From Promethearchaeota archaeon (lineage in GTDB: Archaea; Asgardarchaeota; Lokiarchaeia; Sigynarchaeales; SOKP01): a stretch of 53,850 nucleotides of DNA. The stretch covers positions 1-53,850 of the forward strand of contig JAHLWT010000031.1 of assembly GCA_019057775.1 (NCBI GenBank), in the 5' to 3' direction. A program made the translations under genes and the position numbers. Under the pieces are notes generated by a model. The model was given only the letters and a program-made list of their open reading frames with translations, was not told the origin of the DNA and ran no database searches. Of the stretch, positions 44,083 to 53,690 are shown in pieces (within the stretch, counting starts at the first letter, position 1; the number at the start of each line of letters is the position of its first letter).

Positions 44083-44171
44083 AATAATCAAATCGAATAA
44101 AGTTCTAAAAATAATATAATTGGTTCACCTTTTCTATTTTTCAATTAAAAAGTGAAATGGATGATTAAAGT

Positions 44172-44510
44172 ATGATAAGAATTTTAATAAATGTGTGGTA
44201 TCCTGTCGAAAAGAGTGATGATGTGGGCAAAAAATATCTTGAAGTTGAGCAAATTTTTCCATTCCCTCCATTAATAAAACCAGCATTACCTTGGGAAACC
44301 TGGGCAACGAAGAGTGGATTAAAAGGTTCAGGGATATTCGAAGTAGAAGTAAAAGATTTTGAGGAAGGAATCAAATATTTTACTAAACGCTTAACTATTT
44401 ATGCTGAAGCGATTGATGGCTATAGATTTGAAATAGCAGCTTCAGTATCAAGTAAAAAAGGAAAAGAGTTAATTGGCAAAGATTTATCAGAATTTTTAAT
44501 CCCAGAATAA
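44172..44510 (+). CDS. Hypothetical protein (112 aa)
   Basis: A small soluble alpha/beta protein. It starts MIRILINVWYPVEKSDDVGKKYLE and continues with a conserved-looking PFPPLIKPALPWETW segment, a GIFEVEVKDFEEGIKYF strand-helix and a final helix ELIGKDLSEFL. The N-terminal strand followed by VWYP resembles a dimeric ferredoxin-like (ABM/DUF3303-type) fold, but this is only a pattern impression. Follows the aminotransferase by 89 nt on the same strand. Confidence 0.5.
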   Translation: MIRILINVWYPVEKSDDVGKKYLEVEQIFPFPPLIKPALPWETWATKSGLKGSGIFEVEVKDFEEGIKYFTKRLTIYAEAIDGYRFEIAASVSSKKGKELIGKDLSEFLIPE

Positions 44511-44588
44511 AATCTTTTTATATTTTTACTTATTTCAAATATTTTGTTAAGCTCTTGAAATATTACATTTAGATAATAAGTGGAAATA

Positions 44589-45788
44589 TTAAATATAATC
44601 TACCTCAAACGGAGTTTTTGGTAAAACTTCAGCTTTTTTTTTTTTAACTAAAGTTGGTGCTTCTAGTCTTAGGCCTCCTAAGCCCGGTCGATTAAATACT
44701 ACAGCAGCGATTTCAACCATGTTCTCCTCAAAAACCATCGATCCCCAATCTTTTCCCGGTACAACTAATGGCCAAGATTCATTTCCAATACACCCGATGC
44801 CGTGACCAAGTCCAAAGAATAAATTATTTTCATATCCTGCTTTTTCAGCAACTTTACGGACTTCTTGATAACAATTGTCAAATGTATTCCCGGGATACAT
44901 ATTATCTATGAGAGTGTAGCATAATTGTTCATACACATCATTAAAGGATTTCAATTCAGGCGAACATTTACCAAGAACGTAATTATGACTCAAATCTCCA
45001 AGATAACATCCAGATTCACTATGCAGAAAAACTAATAGCGATTCCCCTTCATTAACTTCCTTATTTGTTGCGGGGGTACAACCATTAAAAGTCCAACTAG
45101 CCCGGTATCCGGAACCTATTTCATTGTTTCCTGTAAATGTCCATTCATAATTACTCCCTCCTTCTCTCATTGCTAATGTTCCGATACCTGATATCTCGTT
45201 TTCAGTAAAAATTTTACCAAGAGGACGTTCTTCTAATGATTTTTTCACAGCAGCTTGACCTATATCTGTAATTTCACTTGCTTTTCTTAATAATGCAATT
45301 TCTTCAGGTTCTTTAATGAATTGTATTCGCTCTGTTTTTTCATTAAAATCTACTAATTCACATCCCGGAAAAACTTGTTTTAATAATTGAGCTTCCGTGT
45401 GGGATAAGAGCTGGCCTGTAATACAGATATCCAACCCTAATTCAACACCTATTCTTGGTGGAGCGCTTTTAGGGATATATAATCCTGTTTTCCTAGCAGC
45501 TTTCTGGATTTTTTTCTCAATGTAAAAACCTTTTAATGGTCCCCATCCCTCAGTTTGCAGTTGTCCTTCATATTTAACTCGCTCAACATCTAAAAGTACA
45601 GTATATAAGATAGGCTCTCCTGCGCCAGCTTTAGGGAGGAAAACATAACTTTTCCATGGTACGAAACAACCAGCAAGATAAGTCATTGATTTCACACGAG
45701 TGAGTACGCAAAAATCAAGATTCAACTCTCCCATTGCTTCCTGATATTTTTTTACATGCCCTTCCCAATCAATTTTAATTTCACTCAT
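44589..45788 (-). CDS. M24-fold protein (aminopeptidase P/creatinase-like) with incomplete metal site
   Basis: A 399-residue pita-bread-fold protein with an N-terminal creatinase-like domain (about 1-150) and a C-terminal M24 domain. The central His (FFGLGHGIG), one Asp (CYLGDLSHN) and the last Glu (LRLEAPT) are visible. The first metal Asp is absent: the strand before it reads LLVFLHSESG, with no Asp 11 positions upstream. The first of the two Glu ligands also appears replaced (MVEIAAVVF). The protein may therefore be a metal-free hydrolase like creatinase, or a non-enzymatic member. Start MSEIKID at ATG. Lies downstream of CDC48 on the same strand with a 130-nt gap. Confidence 0.75.
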   Translation of the reverse strand: MSEIKIDWEGHVKKYQEAMGELNLDFCVLTRVKSMTYLAGCFVPWKSYVFLPKAGAGEPILYTVLLDVERVKYEGQLQTEGWGPLKGFYIEKKIQKAARKTGLYIPKSAPPRIGVELGLDICITGQLLSHTEAQLLKQVFPGCELVDFNEKTERIQFIKEPEEIALLRKASEITDIGQAAVKKSLEERPLGKIFTENEISGIGTLAMREGGSNYEWTFTGNNEIGSGYRASWTFNGCTPATNKEVNEGESLLVFLHSESGCYLGDLSHNYVLGKCSPELKSFNDVYEQLCYTLIDNMYPGNTFDNCYQEVRKVAEKAGYENNLFFGLGHGIGCIGNESWPLVVPGKDWGSMVFEENMVEIAAVVFNRPGLGGLRLEAPTLVKKKKAEVLPKTPFEVDYI

Positions 45789-45918
45789 AATTTTATTCTC
45801 TGATATTATTTGAATAATGATAATTAGGTAATTATTTTTATAAAACTTTACAAAAACAATAATTCAATATTTGAGAGAGAAATGATAAAGATTTAAAGAA
45901 TAAGTAATAAGATATTAT

Positions 45919-48279
<2,361 letters not shown>

Positions 48280-48292
48280 TTATAAATGTTAG

Positions 48293-49108
48293 TCAATCAG
48301 AGCTTTCTGAAATTGTAATTTTTAATCCTTTTTCTAAAAAATTCTTAAATGATTTTATAATATCCTCTTCTATTAGAGATTTATTTCTAATGTTCTTCAC
48401 GAATATCCTTCTTAATACTAAAATTTTATCCTTAATAGGGAGATATATGGGAATTTGTAATAACTTACTCACATAATTTCTTGAAATTTTCTCTAAATTC
48501 TCAAGATATAGATTTGAATGAATTGAAATATTATCTTTATCCGTTTTCTTCAAATATTTTATATTTTTCAGCCGTTTCATGTGATTTTTAATTAATACTC
48601 CAACTTTACTCTCAATATCATTACTTACTGAAGAATCTATAATTACTTCCGGGTAATCCCAACTATATTTGTCGAAATTATCAAATTTATTCTGAACTTT
48701 TTTTATAACTTCATTAGGGATAGGTGATCCTCTAGCTTCATTCCATTTCAAGCAAAATTCAATTGGTGTAGCTATATGTATAATTATAAAATTAATCCGA
48801 AAACTCTCGGCAATTTCTTTTAAGTCATGCCTCATGCTTGAGTAATAATTTAACTCATCACTGATTACTATGTATCCTCTCTCAAGTTCTCTTCTTATTA
48901 GTTCTAAATTCTTTTTTCTGACAATTTGTTCTTTTTCAGGTTCAAATTTATCTGGTGATAATTTCTGTCTAATAATATCTGGATCAATAATTTTCACTCT
49001 TGGTTTATCATAAGTTTTCTCAAGAGCAGCTTTAAATTTATTTGCAAAAGTAGATTTTCCAGAAGCAGGTAGACCTGTTAAGCAGATCAAATAATTATCA
49101 TTTTTCAA
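48293..49108 (-). CDS. pstK: O-phosphoseryl-tRNA(Sec) kinase
   Basis: Phosphorylates Ser-tRNA(Sec), the step before SepSecS in the archaeal/eukaryotic selenocysteine pathway. It has a P-loop GLPASGKST (about 11-19), IDPDIIRQKL, ISDELNYYSSMRHDLKEIA (the family has 'DD.nYY.SMR.dL..ia'), and SPIPNEVIKKVQNKFDNF followed by YSWDYPEVIID, which matches the archaeal PSTK pattern 'iPnEVIkk...KFD...kY.WD.P..iID'. The second half is a helical domain as in archaeal PSTK. The related KTI12 family is the alternative, but the NEVIKK/KFD block favours PSTK. No SelB, SepSecS, SelD or tRNA(Sec) gene is in the window. ATG start. Confidence 0.78.
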   Translation of the reverse strand: MKNDNYLICLTGLPASGKSTFANKFKAALEKTYDKPRVKIIDPDIIRQKLSPDKFEPEKEQIVRKKNLELIRRELERGYIVISDELNYYSSMRHDLKEIAESFRINFIIIHIATPIEFCLKWNEARGSPIPNEVIKKVQNKFDNFDKYSWDYPEVIIDSSVSNDIESKVGVLIKNHMKRLKNIKYLKKTDKDNISIHSNLYLENLEKISRNYVSKLLQIPIYLPIKDKILVLRRIFVKNIRNKSLIEEDIIKSFKNFLEKGLKITISESSD

Positions 49109-49111
49109 TAA

Positions 49112-49396
49112 TTACATCAGCTGATTTGTATTAATGTTTACACTTTTTATTAAATCTCTCTTTTGTTGTTTTGAAAAAGACTTAATTTCTAATTCTCTAT
49201 TCATAGCTTCTTTTCTAGTAGAAAGAATTTCAAAGTGTCGCAGTTTAATCCTTTTTTCACCTCGACAAAATTTAGCTCCTATTCCGTTTCTATGTTCTTT
49301 CCATCTCCTATATAGGTTGTTAGTGTACCCTGTATAAAACATCTTTTTACCATTCTTAGCAATTACTTCTAAAATATAAACATAGTACACAACCAT
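49112..49396 (-). CDS. GIY-YIG domain protein
   Basis: Single-domain GIY-YIG nuclease-fold protein of 94 residues. It has YYVYILEV for the GIY strand, FYTGYTNNLYRRWKEH (YIG and catalytic Arg) and NRELEIKSFSKQQKRDLI (catalytic Glu region), like bacterial YhbQ. The start is taken at MVVYYVYIL (49396), which has GGATG just upstream; a longer frame begins at 49417. It ends 3 nt before the start of pstK on the same strand, so the two are probably co-transcribed. Role unknown; some members act on DNA. Confidence 0.82.
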   Translation of the reverse strand: MVVYYVYILEVIAKNGKKMFYTGYTNNLYRRWKEHRNGIGAKFCRGEKRIKLRHFEILSTRKEAMNRELEIKSFSKQQKRDLIKSVNINTNQLM

Positions 49397-49602
49397 TTTA
49401 CATCCACTAAATAACAAAGCAACAACGTTTTATTTAATTTTTTTGATTGATTTCTTTATAAACTAACTTATTTTTCAAGAATATAGTCAAATATATATAT
49501 TACAATATCATATTTGATTATTTAAACAATTTTGAATTAAATTTTTATTGATAAAGGTTTATTTTATTATTAAGATTCAAACTACTTACTGATACAGATC
49601 CT

Positions 49603-50238
49603 ATGCCAAACGGTATTTTTTTAATTCGATGGGATGAGGTTGAAGGGGGTATGATATATATGAAATACCCTGAAAATTTGGAAATAGTTGATTCAGCAGT
49701 TCAGCAAATTACAATATCACATAACTTTACTGAATCATATATTATTACTGAAGAGAAAAATTGGAACTCTGTATCGTATTATAACGAAAAAAAAGAAATA
49801 ATTCTTGTTCTTTTGTTAAGTAGATATGATGATGGTAATGATTATATCGAAATCCTTGAAAAATTTAATAAAGAGATTGATAAAGAAACGGACGAACAGA
49901 AGTTAAAACAACACTTAGAAACAATGTTTCACATTAGCTTAGATGCTTTCCGAACTACAGATGAGGTTATAACGAAATTGAGTAATGAAGTAGCTTATTT
50001 AAAAACTAAAGAATATGATTATGAAGTTAAATTTGAAAGAATTTCTAGTTTAGATCACCTATCAGTTAAAAGTAAAATTTTGTTTTTATTAGCTGTGAAT
50101 GATAGTCTACCTTTAAAGGAATTTAAGAAGTACATAAATACTAGTAAGCGATGGCTAACAAATGTACTCGACACTCTTTTAAAAAATAAAATTATTGGAT
50201 TTAACACAAGGAAAGAGACTTATTACTTAATAGTGTAA
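49603..50238 (+). CDS. Longin-like N-terminus with winged-helix C-terminus (tentative)
   Basis: A 211-residue protein. The first 100 residues (NGIFLIRWDEVEGGMIYMKYPENLEI, then IILVLLLSRYDDGNDYIEILEKFNKEI) look like a beta-beta-alpha-beta longin-type domain found in several archaeal proteins that start 'GIfiirWdE.eG'. A Lys/Glu-rich linker follows. The last 60 residues resemble a winged helix: LSVKSKILFLLAVNDSLPLKEFKKYI and KRWLTNVLDTLLKNKIIGF. It may be a DNA-binding sensor or GTPase partner. The stop overlaps the acylphosphatase ATG (TAATG), showing translational coupling. Confidence 0.5.
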   Translation: MPNGIFLIRWDEVEGGMIYMKYPENLEIVDSAVQQITISHNFTESYIITEEKNWNSVSYYNEKKEIILVLLLSRYDDGNDYIEILEKFNKEIDKETDEQKLKQHLETMFHISLDAFRTTDEVITKLSNEVAYLKTKEYDYEVKFERISSLDHLSVKSKILFLLAVNDSLPLKEFKKYINTSKRWLTNVLDTLLKNKIIGFNTRKETYYLIV

Positions 50239-50516
50239 TGAAAACATTGAGATTAGTAATCTTTGTTTTTGGTATTGTTCAAGGTGTGTTTTTTCGTTAT
50301 ACTACGAGAAAAGTCGCACGTGGATTAGAACTCACAGGATTTGTTATAAATATGCCTGATGGGAGCGTTAAAATTATAGCGGAAGGTCCTGAAGATAATT
50401 TGAATGAGTTGCTAGACTTCGCAAAAAAAGGTCCTAAACTAGCTAAGGTTGACTCCGTAAGTCATGAGTTTTTACCTCCTACGCATCAATTTAGTGATTT
50501 TGATTACGATTTTTGA
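50238..50516 (+). CDS. acyP: Acylphosphatase
   Basis: A 92-residue acylphosphatase that hydrolyses acyl phosphates such as carbamoyl phosphate and 1,3-bisphosphoglycerate. Signature GIVQGVFFRYTTRKVARGLELTGFV gives the phosphate-binding loop with catalytic Arg; the catalytic Asn is in the NMPDGSV loop; then IIAEGPEDNLNELL. The ATG overlaps the upstream gene's stop codon (TAATG). Confidence 0.93.
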   Translation: MKTLRLVIFVFGIVQGVFFRYTTRKVARGLELTGFVINMPDGSVKIIAEGPEDNLNELLDFAKKGPKLAKVDSVSHEFLPPTHQFSDFDYDF

Positions 50517-50633
50517 ATGAAGAATCTCTAAGCATTAAAAAATTAATATAAGGTTCGATTTAACTTCGCTTTTTACTAGAATATTATCCTAGTAATATTT
50601 TCATTCAATAACGATTTAATGATTTTTTAATTT

Positions 50634-50954
50634 ATGTCGGCTCCCTTGAATATATTTAAATCTATACAACATAATAAAATTAAATTTCAAACTCCATTAA
50701 TTTTAAGGATGTATGGCGCCTTGAATAAAATAAATCTGAGAAATGAAAATAGGTATATATTATGTAATTTTCTTGACCAACATAGTGAGGAAATAAGATT
50801 AAGAGACGACATCTATAAAACAAATAATGATAAAACTCTGAATCAATTATTTCTCTTAGCCGTTAACAAAGCTAAAGAATATAGGCTATTAGAAGCATTA
50901 TATAAAGAATATATTACTTCTATCAATGCGATTAATAAAAAAAAATTTAGTTGA
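50634..50954 (+). CDS. Hypothetical helical protein (106 aa)
   Basis: A basic, helix-rich small protein (LILRMYGALNKINLRNENRYILCNFLDQH, then QLFLLAVNKAKEYRLLEALYKEY). The start MSAPLNIFK is at an ATG with no Shine-Dalgarno. No family recognised; the tail is Lys-rich. It stands alone before the scarred region that contains the inverted TBP fragment. Confidence 0.5.
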   Translation: MSAPLNIFKSIQHNKIKFQTPLILRMYGALNKINLRNENRYILCNFLDQHSEEIRLRDDIYKTNNDKTLNQLFLLAVNKAKEYRLLEALYKEYITSINAINKKKFS

Positions 50955-51040
50955 GTTTTATATTACGTCTTGAAAAATAATTTCCATTATTTTGGATCAA
51001 AAAAAAATGGAGATAAATTTAGAAAAAATGTGAACTAAAT

Positions 51041-51151
51041 TTAGATAAAGGTTATATCTTGATAATCAGAACTTCCCATTTCTTGCTTAGCCACACCTAA
51101 TTTTCTAACTTCTTTGTTTAATTTTCGTTTTAGTCTTTCGGTTTTTTTCAT
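51041..51151 (-). pseudogene. Inverted copy of the TBP 3' end (36-codon ORF)
   Basis: Positions 51045-51126 on the minus strand are identical over 82 nt to positions 53585-53666 at the 3' end of the TBP gene. The copy is in frame inside a 36-codon ORF starting ATG (M-K-K-T-E-R-L-K-R), continuing with the TBP tail K-L-N-K-E-V-R-K-L-G...D-I-T-F-I and ending at its own TAA. AGTGA lies just before the ATG, and TTATAAAAGGG about 30 nt upstream could be a promoter. It is either a recent partial duplication (pseudogene) or a tiny expressed TBP-tail peptide. The DNA identity is seen directly; any function is unsupported. Confidence 0.7.
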
Positions 51152-51407
51152 ATTCACTAAAGATTTTCCCTTTTATAACATTTAATGATAATCTTTTATT
51201 TAAATTCATTCATCAAGCTAATATATAAGTTTATTGAGAGAATCGTTCCATCCGAAATTTTGAGTTTTTCAGCTATACAATTGTGTTTGTTGGTTCCAAT
51301 GAGATTGGAATGTCCGTAATTTTAGACTTAAATTCTGGCTAATTTCGCAATCGCTATATTGAGTTATTCAATAATATTTTAATAACATTGAGTGGTAATG
51401 ATATAGT
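51152..51407. other. Intergenic region with short hairpin
   Basis: AT-rich. Contains the 7-bp, 3-nt-loop hairpin TTCCAAT-GAG-ATTGGAA at 51294-51310 with no T-run after it. No gene is supported on either strand. Confidence 0.35.
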
Positions 51408-52043
51408 ATGAACCTTAATGATATAATAAATGATTTGAGTAAAAAAAGACGTATCTTCCATTCAGAAAAAGACTTCCAATTTGCACTTTCATGGAAAATT
51501 CATGAAATATATAAAGATTTAAAAATAAGGCTCGAAAGACCTGTCTATATAACTAGTAAAAAGAAAATCCATCTTGATATTTTCATTATTGATAATAAAT
51601 CGTTAATTTTAATTGAACTTAAATACAAGAAAAACAAAATTGATCTAATCTGGGAGGGAGAAAAATATCTTCTCTCAAAAGATTCAGCGCAACCTGAGTC
51701 TAGATATGATTTTGTGAATGATATTATTAGACTCGAAAAATGTAAGGAAATTTTCAAGACTGAATATAAAAGCATTTTGGGATATGCTTTATTTTTAACA
51801 AATGAGAGCACTTATTGGAAGCAATCTAAAAAAGAAGATGCAGTAGATAAAGAATTTAAAATTCATGAAGGTATAATACTTAGTGGAAAATTATCTTGGG
51901 GCACAAATACCAGCGGGACAAAGAAAAACCGTGAAGAACTCTTAAATTTAAATAATAGTTATGCAATACACTGGAAAGATTATTCGAATTTTGAAGATAA
52001 AATAAATGGTCAATTTCGATATGTATTGGTTAAAGTGGAATAA
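51408..52043 (+). CDS. PD-(D/E)XK nuclease-like protein
   Basis: A 211-residue protein with the core of a restriction-endonuclease-like fold. An N-terminal helix carries a Glu (HSEKDFQFALSWKIHE), a strand RLERPVY leads to HLDIFIIDN (active-site Asp), and LILIELKYKKNK gives the E-x-K motif. After this comes a helical part with Arg/Asp (RYDFVNDIIRLEKCKEIF) and a strand YALFLTN. Similar stand-alone proteins occur in archaea and bacteria near mobile or defence genes, with unknown targets. ATG start, no Shine-Dalgarno. No methylase or other partner is beside it. Confidence 0.65.
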   Translation: MNLNDIINDLSKKRRIFHSEKDFQFALSWKIHEIYKDLKIRLERPVYITSKKKIHLDIFIIDNKSLILIELKYKKNKIDLIWEGEKYLLSKDSAQPESRYDFVNDIIRLEKCKEIFKTEYKSILGYALFLTNESTYWKQSKKEDAVDKEFKIHEGIILSGKLSWGTNTSGTKKNREELLNLNNSYAIHWKDYSNFEDKINGQFRYVLVKVE

Positions 52044-52168
52044 TTAAGATCTGCAAGATTGAGAACCATTATCTCAGTGATGAAATACTCCCTATAGATT
52101 ATAATATCTAAATTCCTTTTTTTATAGACTCCTAACACTTAAATATACTAAAAGTTGTTGATATATCA

Positions 52169-52480
52169 ATGAAATCGGTAAAAATAAAAAAGATTGTCTT
52201 AAAAGATTCCCGTTTAAGGAGTATCCGTGGAAATTTAAGAACAATTTTAAAATTAGCGGTGCAAGACAAGATCGATTCCCTTTATAAAATAAAAAAGTTA
52301 TACATGAATAAAAAGAGCCTAACTCCCTCACAGATAAAGAGGTCAAGAGAGCTTTCCAAGTTGAGGAACGATCTTAATAAATCATTTTCTAGATCCATAT
52401 GTGATGTGCGAACACTCACAGTTCAGGTATTTGTCCCACCGAAAGAAATAATCCTTCACTTGATAAATCTACCGATTTAG
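52169..52480 (+). CDS. Hypothetical basic protein (103 aa)
   Basis: A 103-residue strongly basic protein. It is mostly helical (RSIRGNLRTILKLAVQDKIDSLYKIKKLYM, then SPSQIKRSRELSKLRNDLNKSF-like) with a C-terminal strand VRTLTVQVFVPPKEIILHLINL. No family recognised. Its 3' half is repeated as a frameshifted copy at 52711-52870, so it belongs to a duplicated, possibly mobile or decaying, family. ATG start. Confidence 0.5.
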   Translation: MKSVKIKKIVLKDSRLRSIRGNLRTILKLAVQDKIDSLYKIKKLYMNKKSLTPSQIKRSRELSKLRNDLNKSFSRSICDVRTLTVQVFVPPKEIILHLINLPI

Positions 52481-52485
52481 ATTTG

Positions 52486-52662
52486 GTGTGGATTTTTTGG
52501 CTCAAAGGGTGGTTTTGTGAGAAGTGCTATGAGTTATATTATAAAGATATTACGACGTTTGAAGAATTTATTGAATGCTATGATGTTGATCTTGGAGCAG
52601 GTGAGGATTCTATAGATGAAATGGAAATCCTTTTTAAGGAGGCTCTTAAAAATAAGCCGTAG
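52486..52662 (+). CDS. Small acidic ORF (58 aa), possible fragment
   Basis: A 58-codon frame starting at GTG (or TTG 3 nt earlier) just after the stop of the 103-residue gene, in another frame. It reads W-I-F-W-L-K-G-W-F-C-E-K-C-Y-E, then an acidic helix (TTFEEFIECYDVDLGAGEDSIDEMEILFKEAL). The Cys pair and amphipathic acidic end look like real protein sequence, but there is no Shine-Dalgarno. It may be the decayed end of a larger gene. Confidence 0.35.
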   Translation: MWIFWLKGWFCEKCYELYYKDITTFEEFIECYDVDLGAGEDSIDEMEILFKEALKNKP

Positions 52663-52710
52663 GGAAAAAAGATTTTTAAGTATTTACCACTTATTTAATT
52701 TTAAGTCTCG

Positions 52711-52870
52711 GTAAAGGAACTCTTTGAGTTGCAAAGTAGTCTTAGTAGATCCTTTTCTCTTTCCATATGTGTGTGTTCGAATCATTCAAGTACATGTGCC
52801 TCCGAAAGAGATGATAGTTCTTTTGATGAAATTAAGCTTAATTTTGGGAAATGAAAATAATATGTTATAA
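52711..52870 (+). pseudogene. Frameshifted partial copy of the 103-aa gene
   Basis: Reads V-K-E-L-F-E-L-Q-S-S-L-S-R-S-F-S-L-S-I-C and, after a +1 shift near 52772, V-R-I-I-Q-V-H-V-P-P-K-E-M-I-V-L-L-M-K-L. This corresponds to R-E-L-S-K-L-R-N-D-L-N-K-S-F-S-R-S-I-C and V-R-T-L-T-V-Q-V-F-V-P-P-K-E-I-I-L-H-L-I-N-L of the gene at 52169-52480. No start codon is present. It is a decayed tandem duplicate. Confidence 0.6.
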
Positions 52871-52897
52871 AACCACTTCTAATCTCTTTTAAGAAGT

Positions 52898-52919
52898 CTT
52901 TATAAAACCTTTATAAAGG
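52898..52919 (+). promoter_or_regulatory. Double TATA-like element upstream of TBP
   Basis: CTTTATAAAA is followed directly by the 12-bp palindrome CCTTTATAAAGG. Further AT-rich TATA-like sequence follows at 52924-52958, nearer the ATG at 52996. It could be the TBP gene promoter and a site for autoregulation; the exact box cannot be chosen from sequence. Confidence 0.35.
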
Positions 52920-52995
52920 AAGAGTTATTTAAATTTTTAAATATATTTTTTAAATTTTCAAAATTTCAAATCACATTTATCACATTTAGATTATT

Positions 52996-53670
52996 ATGGC
53001 AAAAAAAAAAACTGAGGAAATTAAAGAAGAGGAAAGCGCAGAAGAAGAGGAAAGCGTAGAAAAAGAGGAAACCGCAGAACATGATTTAGACTATAAGATA
53101 GAAAATGTTGTAGCAACAGTTGTAGTTGAGATAACAGAAAAAATTGATTTAAATCAGATAGCACGGAAGCATGCTGAAGTTGAATACAATCCTGAGCGTT
53201 TTCCAGGTCTTGTTATGCGAATTGAAAAACCACGTGCGACAATTTTGATTTTTTCAACCGGAAAAATGGTTGTGACTGGTCTAAGAAAAGCTGCTGAAGC
53301 TCCTAGAGTTGTTGAAAAAGTAGTAAAAAATATAAAAAAAGCTGGCATAAAAGTATCAAATCCAGTGATTACAATCCAAAATATTGTTGCTTCAGGGGAC
53401 TTGCACACCAATATTGACCTCAATATGGCTGCCATAGTAATGGAATATGCTATGTACGAGCCAGAAGTGTTCCCAGGACTAATTTATCGTATGCAAGATC
53501 CTAAAACAGTGTTTTTGATCTTTAGTACAGGACGTATAGTTTGTACTGGAGCTAAGAAGAAAGAAATTGTGCGCGAGGCAGTAAGAAAATTAAACAAAGA
53601 AGTTAGAAAATTAGGTGTGGCTAAGCAAGAAATGGGAAGTTCTGATTATCAAGATATAACCTTTATTTAA
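52996..53670 (+). CDS. tbp: TATA-box-binding protein
   Basis: General transcription factor that binds TATA boxes and recruits TFB and RNA polymerase. Two imperfect direct repeats of the saddle are visible: IENVVATVVV ... NPERFPGLVMRI ... ILIFSTGKMVVTG and ITIQNIVASGDL ... EPEVFPGLIYRM ... FLIFSTGRIVCTGAKK. The N-terminal 30 residues are an unusual acidic extension (Lys-rich for five residues, then alternating Glu), whereas many archaeal TBPs have the acidic tail at the C-terminus. Length 224. The last 82 nt before the stop are duplicated in inverted orientation 2.5 kb upstream. ATG start. Confidence 0.95.
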   Translation: MAKKKTEEIKEEESAEEEESVEKEETAEHDLDYKIENVVATVVVEITEKIDLNQIARKHAEVEYNPERFPGLVMRIEKPRATILIFSTGKMVVTGLRKAAEAPRVVEKVVKNIKKAGIKVSNPVITIQNIVASGDLHTNIDLNMAAIVMEYAMYEPEVFPGLIYRMQDPKTVFLIFSTGRIVCTGAKKKEIVREAVRKLNKEVRKLGVAKQEMGSSDYQDITFI

Positions 53671-53673
53671 ACA

Positions 53674-53690
53674 TTTTTTTTATTTTTCCT
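53674..53690 (+). terminator. T-rich terminator after TBP
   Basis: Runs of eight and five T residues begin 4 nt after the TBP stop codon. Confidence 0.4.

Noticed and set aside
51294..51310. Hairpin TTCCAAT-GAG-ATTGGAA as a CRISPR repeat or terminator
   Set aside because: Single occurrence, no spacers, and no T-run downstream.
51239..51320. Plus-strand open frame ending ...V-P-M-R-L-E-C-P in the gap before the PD-(D/E)XK gene
   Set aside because: Short, no credible start or ribosome site, and composition as expected by chance.
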